A DNA stretch of 64,000 bases, taken from Tetrahymena thermophila SB210 (lineage: Eukaryota > Ciliophora > Oligohymenophorea > Hymenostomatida > Tetrahymenidae). Each line of letters starts with the position of its first letter. The first letter of the stretch is position 1. Positions 52,371-64,000 of this stretch are shown in pieces. The notes under the pieces are model-generated. The model did no database searches, was not told the DNA's origin, and saw only the letters and a program-made list of their open reading frames with translations. Where the stretch lies: the NCBI RefSeq assembly GCF_000189635.1, contig NW_002476235.1, positions 1 to 64,000 on the forward strand, given 5' to 3'. The translations under genes and the position numbers were made by a program.

Positions 52371-53989
52371 ATGCTCAGCGGATTAAAGTAATTTAGTAAA
52401 TTTTACAAATTTGCCACAACTCCAGCAAAGTCACCTCGTGTAGCTGTTTTCTCTGCTAAGAAATATGATATTAAGTTCTTCAATTAAATCAACGAAAAGC
52501 TGCCTATTGAAAAAAGAATCATATTTGATTACTTTGAGGAGGAATTAAATGAAAAAACAGCTATTTTAACTCAAGGATATGATGTTATTTGTCCTTTTGT
52601 GAATGACAAGCTAAACTAACCCACCATTCAGACTCTTGCCAAGGTATATAATTTAAATTTTCATCAAATACTCTATTTATAAGATTAATAAATACAATTA
52701 TTTGGATACAGCTTTACAAATTCTACCTAATTAATTATTATAAATTTTTTTTAACAAATGCCATAAAATGAAAATTTTACATTTTAATCTTTGAATTAAA
52801 TTTCTTCTACTGAAAGCACTCAACAAGCTTTCTTAATAGCAAGATAGAACCCCTTTTACCAAATTTTAATTACAAATAAATAGGTAATATTGACTATAAA
52901 AAATAGTCCATATTTTAAATAACTCAATAAAAAAGATACAAAAGATAAATATAGATAGATTTTGAGTTTTTATTTCAGTCAAATAAATTAAATGGTTTCT
53001 AATTAGATTTGTAATTTATATAATAAAAATTATCAAGATTTATTCATATGATCAATCTTAAAATTTTTTAAAAGCAAAATATATTTATTTATAAAATTAA
53101 TTATTTAAATACCTTTCTTAGTAGTTTTAAAAATATTTTATTTTATAAATATCTTCATTATAAAACTAATTTTAAAAAAAAGAATGGAATAGATTTAATA
53201 GCTCTTAGATGTGCAGGTTTTAACAACACTGACTTAGAATGTGCATAAAAGAATAACATAAAGGTTGTAAGAGTCCCTGCCTACTCTCCTCATGCTGTTG
53301 CTGAGCATACTATGGCTCTCTTACTATCACTTGTGAGAAAAATCCACAAAGCATACAACAGAACTAAGGACGGAAACTTTTCTTTAGACGGTTTACTTGG
53401 ATTTGACCTTTACAAAAAGAAAATCGGTATTTTTGGAACTGGTAAAATTGGATAAACTTTCATGGGAATATGTTAAGGTTTTGGTATGGAAATTCTCTGC
53501 CATGACCCTTATCCTAATGAGGAAGTAGTAAAAAAGTATAATGCTAGATATGTTGACTAAGCAACATTGTTCAAAGAATGTGATATCATTTCACTTCACT
53601 GTCCCTTAACATTTTCAACTTAATATGTTATTGATAGAAAAACTATTGATATTATGAAAAAAGGAGCCATTATCATTAACACAGGTAGAGGAAAACTAAT
53701 GAGAACTGATGAAGTAATAGCTGCTCTAAAATCTGGCTAACTAGGAGGTGTAGCTCTTGATGTATATGAGCATGAAGAAGGATATTTCTTCAAGGATGTT
53801 AGTGCCGATGTTATTTATGACGATGATTTGGCAAGACTATTGATGTATCCTAATGTAATAGTGACTAGTCATCAAGCATTCTTTACTCAAGAGGCTATCA
53901 CAGCAATATGTTAGACTACAATAGATAATATATTAAAAATTAAAGCTAATGAGCCTTGCGATAACATGGTTTTGCCCTTATAGAAATGA
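52371..53989 (+). CDS. D-lactate dehydrogenase-type 2-hydroxyacid dehydrogenase
   Basis: Two exons, 52371-52643 and 53183-53989, separated by a 539-nt intron, the longest in the window; 359 residues. The Rossmann NAD loop reads [11 protein letters not shown]. Family catalytic residues are visible: Arg in INTGRGKLM, Glu in LDVYEHEEG and His in [22 protein letters not shown] and [20 protein letters not shown] are the D-LDH subgroup forms of conserved stretches. It should reduce pyruvate to D-lactate with NADH, or a related 2-oxoacid. The first ~20 residues ([20 protein letters not shown]) are basic with no acidic residues, suggesting a mitochondrial presequence. Length and motifs look complete, so an active enzyme is likely. 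Confidence 0.94.
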
Positions 53990-55512
53990 TTCTATTAAAT
54001 TTGATATATAAAAATTTATTTTAATATTAAAATTTAAGAAGTATCTATTATTGTCCAGTATTTTTTTGTACATCGTAACGCATAGCAAATGTTAATTAAC
54101 CTTTAAATTTTACAAATTAATAATCTTTAATATTAGAACTAATAACTACATTCTTATCTATAATTAATTATTTTTTCTTTTCTAGAACAAATAAATACTT
54201 ACAAAACAATTAAAAACTCCTTTTGAAAAACCAAATAGCTAATAAAAAGCACATTTAGATTCTACGAAAAATAATAATAATAAAAAACAAAAGAACCCCA
54301 ATTATCATTTAAAAAGAAATTTATTTTAAAATATTTAAATTTTTTAACTAATCTATTATTATGTTATATTTAAAATTTATTTATCAATAAAATAATCTAA
54401 TTAAAAACAAACCATTTAAACTTTAGCTGCCTTTATTTTTAAAAATATATATTTATATCCATAGAAGATATTTAAATTCGTTTTTAAAATACTATTTTTT
54501 GATTTATTGCTTAATAAAGATAAATATTTTGTTTATTATTATATTCTTAGATGTAAAAATAATTTGTTTATAAACATATATTAAATTATTTACATTTTTT
54601 ACAAAATTTTATTTTTTATTACTTTAGAATGTAAGTTATTTATGTTATTCTTTTTGTTTTTTGGAATAGGTTATGAATTTCTATTTTTTTTAAAAAAGCA
54701 TCATGCAAAGTATATATTTATCTTTAGTATAATTATTCTACCATATTATCATAGAAAGTATCAAAAAAAAGTAATTAACATAAAAAAAACTATCTTAGTT
54801 TGTTTATAAAAATTGCTAATTTATTGATCTTTTTATTGGTTTTTGTAATTTTGATTTCTCAAAGTAGGTTTTAGTATGAAAAAGTGAGTTCAGTAAAAAT
54901 ATAAAAACCGAATATTTGATAATAATAGTGAATTTAAATTTAAATAAACTGAATATTTTTGTCTTATTAATACTTTTTTTTACTTACACTATATTTTTGG
55001 ACATATCTTAGTTTCATTTATATTGTTATATTATAAATTTATAAAATATATTTAAAATTTGATCTAGTATATCAGTAAATAAATAGAAATCAAACTAATA
55101 TACAGACTTTTATTATTATTATTATTTTGTGATGAATTTAATATCTGTTTTGTTTGACCAGTAAGAAATAAATAATTTAATCTTTATTTGATATTTTCTC
55201 AGTATATTTATTAACATTATTTTTATTAAAATTTTTGTAAAACAATTAGCAAAAACCAAATAAGAGGCATAGCTTTATCAAAAAAACAGCATCAGTTTAA
55301 GACATATTTGGATAATCTAAGCTCTGAAATCTATAATTGGTAGAAAAAAAGTATTTTAAAACATTAGGATCAAAAAAACCAAGAGAGCATTAATAATAAA
55401 AAGCATTTTATAAAAACTCTTAAACTCCTACTATCATAGCAAGTATCATATTTGTAATAATAACATCTAGCATTTTTACATCTTTAAGGCAAGCATATAA
55501 AATAAGATAATC
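53990..55512. other. Intergenic
   Basis: AT-rich, about 1.5 kb; between 55250 and 55500 the plus strand becomes A-rich and may be the 5' UTR of the large gene that follows. No recognised element. Confidence 0.55.
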
Positions 55513-58500
55513 ATGAGAGAAAACTACTACAGAATTGCAAACGCCTTGTTAATATTTATTAAACTAATATTAAGAGTTTTAGATGAAACAACAAATATTT
55601 TGTATGTCATAGAAGTACCATTTAGCATAATATCACTTTAAAAAGCCTCCATTTTCTTCTTATTGTTCTCTCCAGTTTTTTAGTCTATATCTTGGGCTTT
55701 TATTTAAGGCTAGATAGATCTAATAACTCTTAGCCTAGATAACAAAAAAGGAGGATATATTTTTAAAAAATTAGAGCTAAGTAATTGGGCAGATTAATCT
55801 CCAAATATATTTTCTTATTATGGCAGATCATTAGTATTATTTTTATTTGAATTGAGTTATTAAATTTACTATATCATAAGAAATTTACCTCATGGATTTC
55901 TTTATGGATTTTTTTCTGAATTGAAAATGTTGACCTTCTACTTCTATTTTAAAATGAAGGACAACAACTTGGTTACAGCTAGTTATGAAGATCTGTTTGT
56001 TAGATAACTAAAGAATGAGCTCGAAAAAGTAAGACTTGAAGTTTTATCTAGAATAAGAAAAGATGTCAATGAATATAATCCTGATGAACAACCTGAATAA
56101 AAGTATTTGACATAAAAAACAACAAAGTAATAAGTACTAAATACTGGAGAAGAAACAGCTAAATATTCTGCAGCTATAGTTGGAGGTGGAAGCTCTTATG
56201 TTCAATCATATCTACTAAATTCCTTATAAGGCAACTAAAACTACTCAGAAGGTATAGATGAAATGGAATATTTTGAAATTATGAGAGTCTAAGGTATCAT
56301 TTATTTTATGACAAACGAAAAAATATAGAAAATTGCTAAAATTTGTGAGTTTATTGAATTCATTTTTGAGTCTTTACCCTTTTTGATTCTTTAGTTTATC
56401 AATAACGAAGCAGAAGGCTGGGAAAATAATAGTAGGTCTCTTACATTTGGAGCCACATTCACTTTTATTACATCTTTCATATCTGCTCTTATTAACACTA
56501 TTTAGCTGTTAAATTTCCTTGTTTAAAAAGAAGGACTCTCTTTCTTATTTATGCATCGTATTTTTGCAAACAATTAGAAAGAATTAGAAACTTATTACTC
56601 TTAATCAGCATCCCCAAAGAATCAACCTGGCTCAGAGATTCACAAAGATACTCAAAGTGTTTAGTAATAAATGCAATAACAAATTATAGACTAACAAAAT
56701 CAATTGCAGTAAACTTAGTATTAGCAACTATTGCAATAACAAGCTCTATAGTAATAACTAATGTTTATGCAATAAAATTCTTAAAATGCTTGTTTTTGTA
56801 ACAATCCAGCATGTTACAATTTTGCTAACATATTCCCAACAACAAGAGGCTTCCACAAATCAAGCTTAAAATAGAGGTCATAATTATTCTTAACAGGAAC
56901 TAATTCTTATTAAGACCTAAATAACCTTATTCTTACTCCAGCTAACTCAGCATAGACATATTAAGGAAAAAGAAGCAGTAACACTGTAATCTAAAACTCT
57001 ATTTTTGGTGGTTCTGTAGCATCTACAATAAATAATACTCTAAATATATTTAGCTTAAATTAATTGTTACCATAGCATTCACCCAATAGAGTAGATAGAG
57101 TAGGAATGAAATCTATGACTTTCGATAATCTTAATTTCGGAACTTAAAGAAATGTTTATAATGAAATGAACTAAAATCACATTTACACAATTTAGAATTT
57201 CAAAAGAGGCTCTCATAACTAGCAAACATAAATATCTGAAATGCTGTAATTTGAAAATTAAAATTAATAATAAAAAGCAAAAGAAAGTGATACTCATAAT
57301 ACAAGTTAAAGATAAGATTAACAGTTAGAAACTGTATTAGAAAACTAACCTTCATTATAAACATAAAATATCTAACAATAATAACAGTAACAAATAACTC
57401 TTCAGAACGCTTAGTAGTCCACTCAAGGTAATTTAAAGCTCACTAATATATAGAGCATATTAGAAAGTGAGAACGAAGAAAATTTGTTATAGAGAAGTGC
57501 TTAAATATTTAATTATAATCAAGTTGAAGAAAGAAAAGAAAAAATAAAACTACGTCCAAATCTTTCTTTGAATATAAATGGGCATTTCTCAACCTAAACA
57601 GATTATATTTCCCCACCTAAAAAGGTACAACTAAACTTGGTTCCTTAAATTGGTTCTGAAATAAAACCTGTGTAAATGCCATACCAGACTAAAGTTATAA
57701 AGTCTATGAATATGATTGAAGAAAATTTAGAAAAAATTAAAGAAGATCAATCATAAAACAAAATTAATACAGAGATGGAAAGCAATAATTTGATAAACGA
57801 GCCAAATAATAATGGTAATAATATAGGTTCAGCTTCCAAAAACAAAGACAAGTAATTTTTTTTCCCAACTCAAACTCAAATGGTATCTCAGCCTTCTGAT
57901 GAAGGATTATCAGCAAAAGGCACTGAAACAAAAGCAGAAATGAATCCAACAATAAATATCATAGATCTAGAATAGGAGACGACTGATTTAAATATAAATA
58001 ACAATAAAAAAAACAGCCTCAACATTAACAACAATTTTAATAATACAAATAACATTTAACAGCTATCAAAAATGAAAAATAGGTTTTTCCTAAATCGTTA
58101 ATCCTCAGCTGATGTAAATAACCAAATGATGCTAAAACAGCCAAGCAATATCTATAAAAATTAGTTTGAAAAAAGAATAATTGTTAGAGATAAGGATAAT
58201 ACACTTTTTGGTAACTAGAGTTTAGGAGGAACAAGCATACATCCAAGAGGATCTTAAAATTTTTAAAGTCAACACTAAATTTCATAATATTAACAAAATT
58301 AAAAGAATATAAAACACATGTATTAGAAAAAGAGCCTTCTCGATCTTGTCAAAATAAAAAAAGATATTTCTATAATAAAAGTATATGACCCCAAAAAAGC
58401 AGAGGCAATAAGCATTCTTAAATAAGCTATATCAAATTAAATAAAAGAGATAACATTTTCATTCCCTAAGCAAAAGGTAAACTCTAGTGATATCATCTAT

Positions 58501-61500
58501 TATCTAACTAAAACTCAAATTATAAATGTTGAGAGGTTTTTCTTAAATTTGTGGTAATTAATTAATCTTTAAATTTTACATTTTTTATAAATTATGAGAC
58601 AAATATTAACATTTTTATATAAACAAAAGTGATTGCAATATTAAATCAAATGATATTCACAAAATTTTAGACAAACTTCTTGGAGAAAAATAAAAATTAC
58701 AAAAATTAAGAGCAAAAAGATCAGGATTGATTTAATCTCAACTCCAGAAAATATTTACAGAAAAAGGCAAAATAAAATAAATCAAAGCAGAGCTTCAACA
58801 ATTTTATTTAAACATAGAGTAAATTTAAAAATTATTTTTTACTTTTATTTAATTTTTTTCAAAAAAAAATAAATAGTGAAAATGAAAGTTTGAAAAAAGA
58901 TCAGAATAATATCTTAAAATATTTCTCTCTTGATCTAAAATAAATTGACCTCCTCTAACCAACTTATTTTATTATTGAGTCTCCTTATTCAAAAAAGAAC
59001 AAAAATTTAAAAAGAGTCTACTAGCTTATTGACTAATTGTAAGTTTTTAGAAATTTATTTTTTTATTAACCTTAATTTATTTTTAAAGAAAAGATTCATT
59101 TGAGAAAGCTGGTTAATTGGAGATTTCATCAGATTTAATGTAATAAATTTTATCTGGATTGCATTCATTATAAAAATATTTTATATCATTAAAAAAGATA
59201 TGAAATGAGTTTATGCTTTAAACGCTTTGGAGTTGGAATTTTCAACGATAATGTTGTACCTTACTATCCCTATCAAAGCGATATAGTTCTGATATCTGAT
59301 AGGTATATTTTAAATTTATTTATTTAAAATTTAAATTAATTTTTTAATAAAGATTTGATTTGGCATCAAATGAAGATCTTGAGAATTTTGGACATGCCTG
59401 TAAATGTCTTTGTTTGGCAGTCAAGCAAATGAATATCTATAATATGAGCTTCTTTACACTTTCAAATAAATATAGAGTTTCATTCTGGAATATTGCATGC
59501 TAAGATCTAAGTTCTTCTAATGAATTTTTCTATAAGCTTGTTAAGGAAGCCAAAAAAAATATATTTGCAAAGTAATCAATAAATTTTTTAATCACTTTAC
59601 AAAATTATTTACTTTTATCAAAAGGGGTAAATTTGGCAACAACACATTCATAATTAACGACTTTTCTAGATTAAATGATGATGACTATGACAATAACTTT
59701 ATTATCATGAGAGACGAATTACATGGATTGAATGAATAATCTGCAACCAACTTTATTTAGCAAATTATGATGAAAAATCTTGATGAAAATGCCTAACCCT
59801 AATAATACTTTGAGTAAAGATTTATTAATAAATAAATAAATATATGCTTAATAATATAAAATTTTTAAATTAAAAAAAACTAGGTTTATTGTTCTTAAGA
59901 AAGGTCACTATGAAAATCAAGAATTAGTTACTGAGTAAAATGTCAATTTATTTATGGAAGATGCTTGTCGTATATTGATAGAAACTGCTGATATACAATC
60001 ACTTTTTAACAAATTAATTAAGATTCAAGAAAAGCTAATTTCTTTACGTCTACAGTAATCAATTATTTATAATTAATTTTTTAATCCCTGTTATTTAATA
60101 ATCATCCAATCTATTATTTTTCTAAAAAAGATTTAAAAATAAAATTGATGTCTAGGATATAAAGTAAATATAAAGGTTTAAGAACATAAAATATCTATTC
60201 TTAGAGTAAATATAATTTATTATTGCTTTTGTAGGTACAAATTTTTAAAATTTAAATTTAATTCTATAGGCATTAATCATTTGAACACGAAGCCCCTAAA
60301 AATCTACCTTAAGGAGTTAAGTAAATAAAATTTTAGACACTAAAAATATATACTAAATAACTTTTTTTAAATGTAATAGTAAAAGAACTATTGGCAACGA
60401 GTGCGCTAAATCAATATCAGATAGCTTATAGAATTTATCAAATTTATATGTTTTCGGGATTAAGATGAAGTAATTTAATTAAATTAAAACATTTATTATA
60501 AAAATTCTATCTTTATAGATCTAATAATTTATCTTATGAGGGAGTAAAACATATAGCAAATGGGTTGTTTGAGTAACAAAAATTGTGTAAGCTTAGCATA
60601 GATTTAACGTAAAAAATATTAGATTCTATTATTTACATTTTTCAATATAACATTTAAAAAAATAGGTCAAATTATGTTGATAAAGAAAGTTGCTAAGCAC
60701 TCTCTTAATCTATAAAAAGCTTAGATTATTTAAATGAATTGGACTTATAACTTGGGTAATTCAATTTATCGTTACATAAATTTTTTATTAACCTTTTAAA
60801 AGATCTAACTAAATAGGAAATGAAGGAATGCAACACATGTTTGAAGCAGTATAGGATTTAGAATAAATGACTCAAATATCTTATGATTTTAGGTAAATTT
60901 AAAAAATAAAAAAATTTTATTATTAATCATGAATGTTAAAAAAAAAATAAAAGTAAAAATAATATCGATCATGAATCTTGCAATATCTTATAAGAATATT
61001 TAAAGTGTACAAGTCAGATATCTACTTTATCATTGAATTTATCGTAAGGATTTGATTATTAATTTATATTAAATTAATTCACTTATCTGATAAATATTAG
61101 TTAGAATTCATTGTCTAAAGAAGGTACTATTGGTCTTTCAAACGGATTAAAGAACCTTACTTCTTTGCAAAGTCTTCATTTATACTTAGAGTAGAATTAT
61201 TATTCAATCAAAACTCCTTTTATTAACTGATACCTTATTATGACCAAAAGCAATAACAAAATAGAATATGAAGGAGCTGCAGCTCTTTCAGAGGCTATCA
61301 AAGAACTGAGATATCTCCATACATTATATTTGGACTTAAGGTATTATTTTTGATTATTTTAGATTACAGATTAAATAAAATTAATTTTGAATAAAAAGCG
61401 AAAATAAAATAGGAAAGCAGAGTTGCTCGGTATTATCAGAAGGATTCAAATGTTTGTATTCAATGGTGACCTTTACGCTTAAGATAAAGTAATAATTTTT

Positions 61501-62523
61501 CTATACTTAATAACATTATAAAATTTCTTTTTAAAATTATTAAGGAATAATGATATATAAGTACAAGGGATTTCTTGTTTGCTTGAAAATATGAAATAGC
61601 TTACTGGAATGTAGTAGCTAACTTTAGACGTAGGATGGAATGATATAGGTAACGAAGGTGCTAAGGCTATAGGTGTAGGAATTATGAATTTTACTTATCT
61701 TTAGCAATTAAGTCTAACTTTAAGGTTAATTTTAACATTTTTACTAGAACCACGTAAAAAATTATAATTTTTAATAGCAAAAATGAAATTAAAATAGAAG
61801 GTGCTTAATCAATTTGTCAGGGGTTGAAATTTCTTTCAAACTTAGAAAATATTTATATTGACTTGACGTAAAATTACTTTTAAGTATTTCAAATATGATA
61901 AAATTTTGTTTATAGGTGGAATTATATTGGTGATAAAGGAACTGTTTATTTCTCAGATGCCCTAAGTAAGATGAATAACTTGCAAACAGTCCATTTAGAT
62001 TTTCAGTAATAATTAAAATAGTTTGTTTACACTTTCAATTTTCAAAGCTGTGAAATTTGAAAATATTTATTTACTTTGATTATTTCTATTTTTCAAAAAA
62101 ATATGATTAAGTGTGAATCAAATTTTTGTATCATTACAAATTATTGTGTGATAAATAAATAAAATAATCTCTTATTTTTTTAAGCAAAAACTAAGTATCT
62201 GATTTTGGAGCTCAGAGTCTTGGAAAATCTTTGAGACAACTTAAAAAGATTACAGATCTCCATTTAGACTTAACGTAGAACATTTAAAACTAAATAATAT
62301 TTGAAATTCTAAAATAATAATTTAAATAGATCTAATTAAATTGGGTAGAGTGGTGCAGAAAGGCTTGTTCATCATGTGAGAAAACTCTACTTTTTGTAAA
62401 AGCTGAATATAGATATAAGGTAAATTTTTCTTTCATAACCATAGGATTTTAAAATAAATTATTGTAAACTAAAGTGACAACAATTTCGACTACAAGCTAT
62501 TTGATTGGATTAATCAACTATGA
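55513..62523 (+). CDS. Large membrane protein with Q-rich middle and C-terminal leucine-rich repeats
   Basis: 23 exons, 1828 residues. Exon 1 is 55513-58553; then 58630-58818, 58877-59038, 59089-59139, 59198-59302, 59353-59571, 59625-59813, 59884-60054, 60270-60320, 60380-60469, 60519-60608, 60666-60755, 60803-60892, 60954-61043, 61101-61190, 61251-61340, 61399-61488, 61545-61724, 61778-61867, 61916-62005, 62185-62274, 62330-62419, 62475-62523. The N-terminus (to ~350) has several hydrophobic spans (IFFLLFSPVFQSISWAFI, TFTFITSFISALINTI), so it is multi-pass. About 350-1060 is Gln/Asn-rich. Exons 2-8 encode a globular region (e.g. FKRFGVGIFNDN, DIVLISDRFDL) that might be a vWA-like fold. The rest is 14 LRRs of 30 residues with NxIGxEGAxxL and LxLDL consensus, RNI-like. 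Every intron is phase 2 and nearly every LRR is one 90-nt exon. Confidence 0.85.
60380..62419 (+). repeat. 14 tandem 30-residue LRR units, mostly one per 90-nt exon
   Basis: Twelve exons are exactly 90 nt and one (61545-61724) is exactly 180 nt, holding two repeats with no intron between them. Each exon starts with one base completing a codon and ends two bases into the next, so units are exchangeable without frame loss. Consensus per unit: N-x-I-G-x-E-G-A-x-x-L...L..L-x-x-L-x-L-D-L. The introns differ in length and sequence, so exon duplication is old or introns diverge fast. Confidence 0.9.
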
Positions 62524-64000
62524 AAATATAAATAATATTTAATGTCTTATTACTAACAGTGATTACAATAAACTAAATTTAAAAATCAATTTATCTATCT
62601 AAAAAAGTATAAAATTACATGTATCATAAATTTATATTTCTGATAAATATTTTTCTTATGGCATCAAAGATTTTGTGTGTATAACATTATATTTGTTATT
62701 AATGAAAATTTTTAAAATTTCCAAATTAATTTATAAAGTTAATTAAATATATATGATTAGTCAAGTTTATCTATCTGAAATTAAAGATATACGTAAATTT
62801 ATAAATTTATGATTAGAAAGTTATTATTACAAACAAATTATTGTATTAAATGTTAACTTACAACCTCAAAAAAGATAAAAACTCTTCTCTATTTTCTTTT
62901 ATTAAAAATATAATTTATTTTTTTTGCTTTGATAACTATAAAATGAAAGGATAGTTTTAGGATGAGCATCCATATTTAGTTTGTCTAAACATAGATCATT
63001 ATTGTTTTTATGGGATTTAAAATTTTTATATCATTTATTTGGATTTGAGTGAATAAATAAATAAAAATATTCAACATTTTTAAAAAAGAAAAAAATTTTT
63101 GTGAGTTATTATGGCAAATTTACAGTTTTTCTCAAAGAAAAAGTTTCTGTTTAATTCTTGATGTTACTCTGTAATTTTAAAATTTATGGTGAATATTACA
63201 TTTATAATTAATTATGCTTTTATTATAGTATTTGATTTAGTAATATGCTATTTAAATAAAGGATTACTATTTACGCTTTTAATTTAAAATAATCGTTATG
63301 GTTATAAAATTGGATTTTTTCTTTAATTTTTTGTACATTCTGTGGATAATTAAGTTAAAATGATCAAAATTCAACAGATTGGTTTTATAATTAATAATTT
63401 CTTATATTTCTTTATTGATTGAATAAAAAATGGTAAAAAAAACTCATTTTTCATAGCGAAAAAAAGATTTTTCAGAGTAAAATATTAATTTTTAATAAGA
63501 CGTAGAATAAATTTATTTGATTTTGCCTGGAAAATTAGATTACATGTAAGATTTATACTTTTTTCTTTAATTTTTAATTGTAATACGAATATATTTATTA
63601 AAGCTTGCTTACATAAACTACATCTGTAATAAAAGATAAATAATACATAAATTAATCAATTAAATAAATCTCTTATTGAAGATATTGATATGATGCATGC
63701 GGTATTTACTAATTGCTGTAATATAAGTAAGTTTCCACACTAAAATAATATAAAAAATTTAACGAAATTAAATTGGAAAATTTACTAAACAAATACAAAA
63801 ATATTCTTACGAGGTTAAAAAAGATTGAGTTGTTAGAGCTTGCTGAATAATTATCTTTTCTCTTTATAGTAATATGAATACTGTTGATATACAATACTAA
63901 AATACTATCTCAAATAGATATTATTTAGTAGGTATGCTTGTTGTCTTTATTTAAGCTATACAAATGTACTTTTATTATATTAATCCTTCCTTTAAGAATT
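62524..64000. other. Intergenic to window end
   Basis: AT-rich. The short minus-strand frame at 63709-63894 and the slightly G/C-richer patch near 63800-63860 could belong to a gene outside the window, but nothing can be supported. Confidence 0.5.

Overview
The window is the end of a ciliate macronuclear chromosome, most likely Tetrahymena or a close oligohymenophorean relative. It opens with about 17 C4A2 telomere repeats. Nearly every gene contains in-frame TAA and TAG, read as glutamine, and each ends at TGA. Introns are short, AT-rich and GT..AG, and base composition is extremely AT-rich throughout. Under the standard code almost every gene appears shattered, so all calls here use the ciliate code (TGA as the only stop). 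Exon joins were made by hand and checked for frame.

Layout. 1-101 telomere. 768-4424 (+) and 5301-6980 (-): two convergent genes for single-pass membrane proteins with Q/N-rich tails. 8574-9476 (-): PUB-thioredoxin fusion. 10139-12272 (-): ADP-ribosylglycohydrolase. 12879-13721 (-): four-TM protein. 15710-16648 and 16969-17283 (-): unknown proteins. 18752-20293 and 20623-22685 (-): two adjacent dsRNA-binding-domain proteins. 23951-26477 (+): CDPK. 27540-30259 (+): Cdh1/Cdc20 WD40 activator. 31209-31526 (-): small protein. 32202-33302 (-): RBR ubiquitin ligase. 34371-35308 (-): secreted or anchored protein with a carboxypeptidase-regulatory-like fold. 37079-39494 (+): unknown nine-exon gene. 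40456-41757 (+): RRM-like, probably highly expressed. 42261-42833 (+): mitochondrial GGQ release-factor-like protein. 44154-45546 (+): unknown. 47400-48411 (-): mitochondrial carrier. 49474-51020 (-): prolyl-hydroxylase-like protein with an altered iron site. 52371-53989 (+): D-lactate dehydrogenase type. 55513-62523 (+): large membrane-LRR gene with 23 exons.

There is no operon structure, as expected for this kind of genome. Gene spacing is usually 0.3-2 kb of very AT-rich DNA. I saw no rRNA, tRNA, CRISPR array, transposon or virus-like element. Themes that recur are ubiquitin biology (PUB domain, RBR ligase, APC/C activator), ADP-ribose removal, dsRNA binding and mitochondrial proteins, but nothing shows that these act as one pathway. 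The most striking structure is the LRR gene, where one 30-residue repeat equals one 90-nt exon and every intron is in phase 2.
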